Source: Candidatus Obscuribacterales bacterium (GTDB lineage Bacteria; Cyanobacteriota; Vampirovibrionia; Obscuribacterales; Obscuribacteraceae). From it: a stretch of DNA of 64,000 nt. This document shows, piece after piece, positions 51,007 through 59,600 of this stretch; the stretch's first letter is position 1, and each line of letters starts with the position of its first letter. A program made the translations under genes and the position numbers. The stretch lies in contig JAIELX010000015.1 of NCBI GenBank assembly GCA_019752635.1, positions 48,299-112,298 on the forward strand. The letters run 5' to 3'. The notes beneath the pieces are model-generated. The model was not told where the DNA came from. It did not search any database and saw nothing but the letters and a program-made list of their open reading frames with translations.

Positions 51007-52245
51007 ATGCAAGTGTCAAAGGTTTGTCTGGCGTTTCTTGTCCTGACTGTCTTTGCGGGCACGCTGCATGTGTATGCAAACGATGCTGCCGGCGCGATAG
51101 TTCAAGACGCCGCCAAGCTAAAAGAGCTGAAAGTCACCGATGACGCTTTGTTTTTCTCCGGTATTCACTACACGCGACCATTCGTAGAATGCCTAATTTC
51201 AATAATGGTGTACGGCGCTTTGTTGGGTACCGGACGTGCCGCCCGGTTGCAAAAAACGGTGGAGCGCCTGACTAGCAATACGCTCATTCAGGTAGTCATT
51301 TACTATGGCGCTGTCGCGACTCTGGTGTTTCTAGTCTTCCTGCCTTGCCTTTTCTTCTACTCTCATTTGGTTGCAGACCACTACCATTTGAGTAACATGA
51401 CCTCTCTGGAATGGTTTTTTGAACGGATTAAGCGATTTGGGGTCAACACGGCTGTCGGTATCACCTACTGGGGGATCTTCTTTTTTATCTTACGCCGGTT
51501 CCGGAGGCAGTGGCATCTTGTGCTTTTTGCGATTTTGGCGCCGCTCTCTGCGTTTATGGTCTTTGTTTGGCCTGTAGCGGTTGATCCGCTCTTCAACAAG
51601 TTTTCACCGCTAGAAAATGGTGATCTGCGAACAAAGATTGAATTGCTGGCGAGCAAGGCTGGAATTCCCGGTGCCACCATCCTGGTCGCCGATAAAAGCA
51701 AGCAAACGAAGCAGCTCAATGCATATGTCACCGGCATCGGATCTTCTGCTCGCATTGTACTGTGGGATACAATCCTCGCGAAGATGCCTCAAGACGAGCT
51801 TTTAACGGTGGTCGGCCACGAAATTGGGCACTATGTTCTGTTGCACATATACAAAGGCTATGCGATGGCGATGCTGGGCTTGCTTACCGGTCTGTTGTTG
51901 GCCGGCAGAGGTGCGCCGGTCCTCTTGCGTAAACTGCCTGCGAGCTGGGGCGTCTATTCGTTGAACAGTCTCACGCTCATTCCATTGATTGGCCTCATGA
52001 GCGCGCCGACGACCTTACTCTTTGCTCCGCTGGAGTCGTCAATCTCAAGGTCTTTCGAGCATGAGTCGGATGTCTTCGCCTTAAGTGTGACGCAGGCGCC
52101 GACGTCCCTTGCTAACGCTTTCATTACATTGGCTCAGGAGGATCTAATCAATCCCTCGCCGCCGGAATGGATCGAATTCTGGTTCTTCTCGCATCCGAGC
52201 TTGTCGAAGAGAATTTCCTTTGCCATGTCTCACAGGGCAAAGTGA
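51007..52245 (+). CDS. M48-family membrane metalloprotease (Ste24/CAAX protease 1-like)
   Basis: 412 residues. An N-terminal signal-like helix and several membrane helices (about 55-75, 95-118, 148-164, 172-192) precede the catalytic motif VVGHEIGHYVLLH (H271, E272, H275). The third Zn ligand E353 is in SFEHESDVFALS. Two more helices lie between. The size and helix order fit Ste24-type enzymes rather than the shorter HtpX. In bacteria such proteases degrade or process membrane proteins; prenylated substrates are not expected. The ATG follows a short GGTGGG. Confidence 0.92.
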   Translation: MQVSKVCLAFLVLTVFAGTLHVYANDAAGAIVQDAAKLKELKVTDDALFFSGIHYTRPFVECLISIMVYGALLGTGRAARLQKTVERLTSNTLIQVVIYYGAVATLVFLVFLPCLFFYSHLVADHYHLSNMTSLEWFFERIKRFGVNTAVGITYWGIFFFILRRFRRQWHLVLFAILAPLSAFMVFVWPVAVDPLFNKFSPLENGDLRTKIELLASKAGIPGATILVADKSKQTKQLNAYVTGIGSSARIVLWDTILAKMPQDELLTVVGHEIGHYVLLHIYKGYAMAMLGLLTGLLLAGRGAPVLLRKLPASWGVYSLNSLTLIPLIGLMSAPTTLLFAPLESSISRSFEHESDVFALSVTQAPTSLANAFITLAQEDLINPSPPEWIEFWFFSHPSLSKRISFAMSHRAK

Positions 52246-52246
52246 C

Positions 52247-53317
52247 TTACTTGCGAAGGAAGTTGTACTTAGTGCTCAGTTCCGGTTTGAGCTGCGATTC
52301 GGCAAACATTCCTGAACTCGTGAAGTAATCGCTGCCTACATTTAGGAGTTTGCTGCCTACCCACGTTCCGGCTCCGACTGCGCAGCGTGTGCGCCAATCT
52401 ACCGGTGCGACAAATGCCGAGGCTGTCATTCCAGCTCCGATCGCATTGGGGCGCAGAATTTGCGCCATTGTCGATTGTTCGCCGAATATCATGTTTGCGG
52501 ATTTTGATACGCCATAGTCCAGCGCGATTGCGCCGCTGGCTGCAATGGCACCCATTAGCGCATGTCTGCCCAGGCTTGGTCGAAATGCTGCAGAGGCAGG
52601 ATTCTCCAAGATATCGTAAACCCTATTGGCGCGTGCCGCGTCCGTGGCCAGAGACGCTTCTTTCGCCATGGTATCGCGTGCAGTTTCCAGAACATGCCGG
52701 TCGATTGTGCCGAGTTTTCCGGCAAGATCACTGCCGGGAGTGAGCCCCTCCTTTATCAGGTGCCGGGTGAAAAGCTCGTTGGAGCCAGCGATTGAAGCGC
52801 TGGTTGTTCGTAGCGCTTCGCGCTCGCCCCTAAAGCGATGGAGAACCTCGCGTACCGCGTCTGTTGCTTCCCACTGAGCTGTCTTTACGTCGGCGAGAAT
52901 TTGTTTTGCCCATGGACGATGCTCTAAGGCTTGGCGATAGGTTTGCGCCGCAGGGCTGCCGTGGTTAACCCAGTTCTTCACACTATCGCAAACGTATGCG
53001 GGACTCAGCTCTTTCGTCACCGGATCCAGTCTCAGGAATTCATTGCCGGTTGGATACCTGAAATCCTGAAATGTGGCTGCGTCAAGAAAGGCTTTTCCCA
53101 GACCGACCGAAGCCCCGCCAGCTGTTCCCAGAAGAACTCCTCCGACAACGTCTGCAGAAACATTGCGATGCTTGGGTTGCTCAGCCGCTGTTAGCTGCGC
53201 GTTTGCGCCTTCGGGGCCCAAAAGGAAGATTGGGTCCAACTCAGCTTTATCGTTCTTTGTGCCTTCACCATGAAGGACTTTGCTGGAGTCTCCCCCAGTT
53301 CTAAATGAATCGCCCAT
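52247..53317 (-). CDS. Uncharacterised protein with Gly/Ala-rich hydrophobic segments
   Basis: About 356 residues starting at ATG 53317 (MGDSFRTGGDSSK), chosen because GGGGGAG lies seven bases upstream; the frame extends to 53356. A polar start is followed by a Gly/Ala-rich hydrophobic stretch (DVVGGVLLGTAGGASVGLGK), a helical charged middle (VLHRFRGEREALRTTS) and two more Gly/Ala-rich segments near the C-terminus (LMGAIAASGAIALDYG, AIGAGMTASAFVAP). Similar composition is seen in the 8.9-kb HAD protein and the 55.8- and 56.7-kb genes, suggesting a lineage-specific group. The function is unknown. It converges on the M48 gene with one base between. Confidence 0.65.
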   Translation of the reverse strand: MGDSFRTGGDSSKVLHGEGTKNDKAELDPIFLLGPEGANAQLTAAEQPKHRNVSADVVGGVLLGTAGGASVGLGKAFLDAATFQDFRYPTGNEFLRLDPVTKELSPAYVCDSVKNWVNHGSPAAQTYRQALEHRPWAKQILADVKTAQWEATDAVREVLHRFRGEREALRTTSASIAGSNELFTRHLIKEGLTPGSDLAGKLGTIDRHVLETARDTMAKEASLATDAARANRVYDILENPASAAFRPSLGRHALMGAIAASGAIALDYGVSKSANMIFGEQSTMAQILRPNAIGAGMTASAFVAPVDWRTRCAVGAGTWVGSKLLNVGSDYFTSSGMFAESQLKPELSTKYNFLRK

Positions 53318-53568
53318 CTTGCTCTCCCCCGAAATCGCTCCGCCGTGCTCGCGCAAAGAGCGATTTCTACCACCTATACGGAATTAAAGTGTCTGTTTGT
53401 GAAAATCTAGTGTCTTTGAGCGCCGGTCACCAAATGCTCACTGAAGTTTCAGCCGTTGTACCGCGAAAACTCGGGTGACCAATTGGTGCTAAGCGATCGT
53501 GACCAAGTCCCGGCCAGCTTATCCGCGGAAGGAAGAGTAAAATCGAACTCGAAGTAATTCACAAAAGC

Positions 53569-53618
53569 AAAACGAGAAGGAGGCGTTGTGGATACCCTCG
53601 ACGCCTCCTTCTCGTTTT
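53569..53618. terminator. Very strong bidirectional terminator
   Basis: An 18-bp perfect stem (53569-53586 with 53601-53618) has a 14-base loop. On the plus strand TTTTTT closes it; on the minus strand the A-run gives TTTT. It lies 26 bases beyond the stop of the small minus-strand gene at 53644-53757, which it most probably ends. Confidence 0.9.
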
Positions 53619-53643
53619 TTGAGACCTAAGTCTGAATCCGGAC

Positions 53644-53757
53644 TTAGCTGATTACGCCTGTCATTCCGCCCGGCGACAATGCAGCGATTGCACAAGCCAC
53701 CATCGCTTGAAGAACGCAGAACCAACAAAGTCTGTACACGTTCAATTTAATCTTCAT
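53644..53757 (-). CDS. Small hydrophobic peptide gene (37 residues)
   Basis: A short frame starting ATG-AAG-ATT-AAA encodes a basic start (MKIKLNVYR), one hydrophobic segment with Cys (LCWFCVLQAMVACAIAAL) and a short polar end (SPGGMTGVIS). TAGGA stands four bases before the ATG, TATAAT lies on the minus strand at 53819-53824, and a strong terminator follows directly. The full gene architecture supports a real small membrane peptide. I know no homologue. The rest of 53318-53994 holds GGTCACC/GGTGACC inverted copies (53425-53431, 53474-53480) and the tgt promoter region. Confidence 0.6.
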   Translation of the reverse strand: MKIKLNVYRLCWFCVLQAMVACAIAALSPGGMTGVIS

Positions 53758-53850
53758 TGTTCCTACCGTTAAAGTTGACCTCTTCTATTCTACTCCCGAA
53801 TGAATCCTCTCGCCATCGATTATATGTATGCACGCACAGTCTTTCGGTGA

Positions 53851-55134
<1,284 letters not shown>

Positions 55135-55203
55135 CGCAACGTCAACGGCGTTCAAAGCGCCAATGGTATCACTCTCGTTCCGATCGCGACATGGAGACGA
55201 TCT

Positions 55204-55341
55204 TTGAAGGTCAACTTACCTGTTATCGCGGTTGTTTTTCTTTCATTAATTGGTTGGGATTTTAAGCATGGCGGTGCGTTAACTCAATGGCATAAGTGCG
55301 AACAGGCGACTGACTCTGGCGGTGAGGAATCGTGTTTCTGA
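55204..55341 (+). CDS. Possible small exported or anchored peptide (45 residues)
   Basis: A TTG start with GGAGA six bases upstream begins a frame with a basic/hydrophobic N-terminus (MKVNLPVIAVVFLSLIGWDF) and a polar tail with two Cys (HKCEQATDSGGEESCF). The layout is that of a signal-anchor peptide. The weak start codon and the lack of any known homologue keep confidence low. Confidence 0.4.
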   Translation: MKVNLPVIAVVFLSLIGWDFKHGGALTQWHKCEQATDSGGEESCF

Positions 55342-55632
55342 AGAGCCTATCAGGCTGTTATCGGTAAGTTCAGAGATCCTCTGCTTGTCACCAGTCTGGA
55401 GGACGAACGTGTTCTCATTTAGTGATTTCCTGTGCCGTCGGGAAGTGAAATGAAAATACGATTGGGATTGAAGTTACCGCTCATCGCCGGCGACGGAAAA
55501 ACTGTGCTTTGAAGTGCGCACAAGCACTTTTGTGCAGCAAAAAAACATCGTTTGCGAATGGTAAGCCATGATCCATTTGATTCAACCGGTATGACACAGC
55601 TTGTGATATCTCGCGCAGATCAATCGACGGAG

Positions 55633-55685
55633 ACAGAGAGAGAGCGCTCGGACGTAAACAGAGCGAGAGCGCGCGCTCTCTCTGT
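55633..55685. repeat. GA/CT-rich inverted repeat
   Basis: ACAGAGAGAGAGCGC (55633-55647) faces GCGCTCTCTCTGT (55673-55685); the arms differ by one CT unit. It lies 86 bases before the next gene and could be a terminator-like hairpin in a leader or a slippage-prone microsatellite. Confidence 0.6.
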
Positions 55686-55770
55686 TGTTGTTTGAATGCT
55701 TGTCCAGGAAAAACAGATAGCGTATAGAAAGAAACTAGGGGGAAAGCACAATTCCAAAAGGGTATAAACA

Positions 55771-56334
55771 ATGTCAGAAGTCAATTATAGGTTTTCATTT
55801 CAGGAAAAGTCTACAGAAGGACCTGTAGCTCAGCTTGCAAGGCAAATGCTTGCTGAGTCCGCTAATGGGGCGGAGCGTAAGGTTCCGGAACAGCCCTCTT
55901 CGTCGAATTCGCCGAAAGACTCATGGTCCTCGCGCTATGACGAAATTTATGGAAAACACGCGGGCACCGTTGTTTTGGGCAACTTAACACTGACCTACGA
56001 CAAAACACCGGCACTAGTGATGCCAGAAACGTTATTGATGGGACCGGTTTCTGTCTATGGCTTGGCCCGCGGTCACCAGTATGGACCAGTGATTACCGGA
56101 GGCCTCGGTATTATTTACGGCTCACATGATGCTGGTCGACTGCTGAAGAGTGAGTCTTCCTTACAGATAACCAAACATTCGCTGGCTCTAACCGCCGATA
56201 CAAGCATGATTGCTGGCGGCGCGCTTGGACTGGTCAAGTTTGGTCCGAAGTGGTTGGCTCCGGCGCTTGCAATAGGTGGACTGACTGCACGTTTGATGAC
56301 GGACTCCATTCCCGATGGGGTGAATCGGCGCTAG
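55771..56334 (+). CDS. Uncharacterised protein with Gly/Ala-rich C-terminal hydrophobic segments
   Basis: 187 residues. A polar, Ser/Pro-rich N-terminal third (SEVNYRFSFQEKSTEG, EQPSSSNSPKDSW) is followed by hydrophobic segments with many Gly (VSVYGLARGHQYGPVITGGL, MIAGGALGLVKFGPKWLAP), probably two or three short membrane helices. It resembles in style the 52-kb protein. The ATG follows AAAAGGG. It is followed by a terminator hairpin. No family is recognised. Confidence 0.6.
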   Translation: MSEVNYRFSFQEKSTEGPVAQLARQMLAESANGAERKVPEQPSSSNSPKDSWSSRYDEIYGKHAGTVVLGNLTLTYDKTPALVMPETLLMGPVSVYGLARGHQYGPVITGGLGIIYGSHDAGRLLKSESSLQITKHSLALTADTSMIAGGALGLVKFGPKWLAPALAIGGLTARLMTDSIPDGVNRR

Positions 56335-56400
56335 GTTCTCATCGGAGTGTAACTTTTTCTTGACACCATTTACGACTGGCAGATCAATCGATAGGCTCAA

Positions 56401-56438
56401 CAGAGGAAAGCGCTCAGTGGATAACTGGGCTCTTTCTG
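56401..56438 (+). terminator. Hairpin terminator
   Basis: CAGAGGAAAGCGCTCAG (56401-56417) pairs imperfectly with CTGGGCTCTTTCTG (56425-56438) and TTTG follows. It lies 67 bases after the 55.8-kb gene. The rest of 56335-56669 shows no gene; it should hold the promoter of the giant gene. Confidence 0.5.
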
Positions 56439-56669
56439 TTTGACAGGGAGCGTTCGTGGCTGTCTGACTCGCCTTCGTACAGAATTGAGTCGTACTGATA
56501 TTGGTGCTGCGCAAATTTGACTTCTTCATCAAATGTGTGTCCAGTCTATGCGGAGTTACGGATACAGACGCATAGGGAAGGCATCGACATATGAGGCAAC
56601 CAGGCGTGCTTGATTCAAGTGCGACAACGTGTCGATGAATATTTTATTGAGCGCAAGAGGGCTTCAAGA

Positions 56670-59600
56670 ATGCCAGATAAAAAGGTCTCGGACGAAACCG
56701 TTACTAATCCGGGAGAGGGGAATTTGTCTGAGGACTCGCTTTCCGAGCGTCCTTACGATGATGAGGAAGCGTCGTCAGTGGCTTTGTACGGTTCGGTCGG
56801 TGATGAGCTGGAAGTGGGCTCTGGAGCGGACGCGACTAAGGATCTCGCTGCGTTGATTCACGCGGTAGCAGATGATGCCGATGAGCCCGAGCTGGAAGCG
56901 GAAATGGCGGACGATCCTGTCCCCGCAGCCAACCTCACACCGGAGCAGTTGCGCACAAAGGAGATCGAAGAACTAAAGAAAAAGTATGAGTCGTTAACCG
57001 GCGACGAACTCAAGCGTGCCCAGTATTTGCAGCAGACATTGACGAATTTGGCCGTTCTCTACGTGGACGTGCAGCGTTCTGTGCTGCCGGGTAATGAAGA
57101 GAAAGACCGCCAGAAGTTGCTGGATGCAATCAAGCTGACTCGCGAGAAAATCGCATTGGAGCGAGAAGCCGGCGTCTTTGGTCCTGCTTCCCGGGATGCG
57201 TTCACAAAATACGCCGACTGGCTTCATTCAAAGGCGGTACCAGAAGCGGTGAAGGAGATAGACAGCCTTCAGTTGTCCATTCCCGCCGGCTGCCCTATCG
57301 GTTTGCCGGCTGACAGGTATCAACGCAGTATCAGTCCCGAATTGTATCGCGCATTGGCATCCAACAATGAGCTGAAAGCCGAATTCAACGTTGACACGGC
57401 GAAAGTACCTACTGAAGCGCAATTGGCGAAACTCGACAGTGCCTATGAGTGGTTGGCAAAATGCAATGATGCTGCATCCGGTGCCAGGGGCGAACATCAG
57501 GAGCGAATGCTCAACCGGATGCTGGATGATCTGAACCGACAGCAGTGGAAGCGCAAAGATGGTGAAGATGCCGCATCATGGCGGTCTTCGGCCGCTGAGA
57601 TGATTGATTTGACGACGCGTATGCGCAACTATGTGGAAGCCATGCAGAGCCTCTACAAGGCTTCGCGCAACGGCGATTTTCCTATGGACTTGCCACGCAA
57701 CACCAGGCTCACAATTGAATCAAACGGCCGTACTTATGAGATTACGGAGAAGGATTTGTCCGATCCTGTCAAGAAAGCTTTAATCAAGAACGGCAGCATC
57801 AAGGACATCAAGCTCGATTTGCCCGAGGATCTTCGCCAGGATACTCCGGCGAATCAGCAAAAGATTGAGCGCATGCGCGACTGGATAAAGCAGCACGGCG
57901 ATAAGATAGACCAGGCTGTGAAGGAGCTGATCGACCTGGAAAAGAATCCGACCGCCGTCATCATGTATGGCGATCAGGAAATCAGAAACGGCAAGGGACG
58001 TTTCAACGCCAAAGGCGACTTCCTTGGCATTGTCGACCCCTTGCGATACCAACTCCAGCCCGGAGAGGAGCTGAAAGACGTAAATCTGATCGGCTATGAC
58101 TTTGAGGTGGAGGAGATCAAGGAAGGACCCAACAAAGGGAAGTTCAAGATTACACAGACCGTGAATGCTGAACTTGCCCCCTGGTATGCGTATCAAAACA
58201 TTCGCAAGTTCGGCATTGAAAAGCTGGGTAAAATGCCAATCGACGAGAAGATTGTCGATGCGGATGACTTTGTGCCGGTGCGGAACGGCGACAAGATCGA
58301 AATTACGAAGGCTAAGCATTTACAGGCTTTCAAAAATGGTCAGCAGTTTTGTTACTGGGGCGAAAAGGTCCTGATTGCCACCATGGACGCTGCGATGCTC
58401 GTGTCCGGCTCGATTGAGGTAGGCGTAGCAGTCAGAGGCATGTGGGCCGCAAACGCCGCGCTCAAGCTTACCGCCGGACAGGCAGCGAAAGAGATTGCAA
58501 AAGGATCCCTGCGCGTTGCGGTGGCCGGTGCAGGGGTATTGAACGGTGCAGGCGGTAGATCTCTGAAATGGGGAGAGTGGCACGTCGGTGAGCATGTTAA
58601 TACCGCTCGTGGTTTGTACTTTCTGGGTGACGTATCGTTAGGTCTGGCGCGGGGCGGATGGGGACTGTTCAAAGCAGGAAAGGCTGCAGAGAGTCTTACA
58701 GCTGCGGAGAAAGTACATACATTGATTCATGGGCGTGAAGCAATCAATGGTCTTGAAGCACTAAAGGGAACCCCGATTCTCAGAGAAGTGCATACCGGTA
58801 CAACTTGGGCGTTCAAAGCCACCGAGTATGCTTTTGCACCCGTGATCGCTACGGAACTGGCGCATCAATGGCACAAACTTCAAACGCTTGGTGCGCGCGA
58901 TCCCGCGACTGATGCCGTTATTCTGGTAGGAGACGGACGGGGTCTGCAGGCAGTCAAGAAAGGGAGCTTCGACCCTAAAGATAAGAAAGCGCTTGAAGGA
59001 GCGCAAGCTGTGCTTGATGGTTACGCTGCGACGCTAAAGGACGGACGACCAGATGCGATCAAGACAAAAATTCAGGAGATAACCGACGAGACGAAGAGGC
59101 TGCTCGGCGCAGACATCAAACCGGAAGACCGCACCGCCTACATCGAGAAGATGCTTGGTGAAATCGCATTTACAGGAGACGAGATTCGCGATCTCGAGTT
59201 GGCCCATCCGAGCTGTTCCAGGGTGAGGAACTTCAGTTTAACCGATGAGCAACTTCATAGCTTGCGAGATCCCGAGAAGAGGAAAGCGTTTCCGAAACCG
59301 GTGCAGGAACTCGCGGAGCGAATTCTCGCGTCAAAGAACGCTGATGTTGAAGCGATTGCACGTATCTCAATGTTGTACCTTTCTCGAGATGCTGACGGCA
59401 AAGTAGCCGAAGTGACGGGACGGATTCGACGTAACGTTCCCGAATACCAGAAAGACTATATTGAAGTAGTTCATAGCCCAAAAGGAGGGTCTAGTACGCG
59501 AACAACGCGCGTAACAGTTGCTGCCCGAGATGCAAACGAAAAGATGACTGCCGCTGACGTGGTGGCAGACCTTAAACGGGATTTTGAGACGTCATCGTTG

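Larger units (their letters stand above)
55135..55770. other. Intergenic region after tgt
   Basis: About 636 bases. It contains a possible small gene at 55204-55341 and a GA/CT-rich hairpin at 55633-55685 (both listed). Nothing else supports a gene. Confidence 0.4.
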
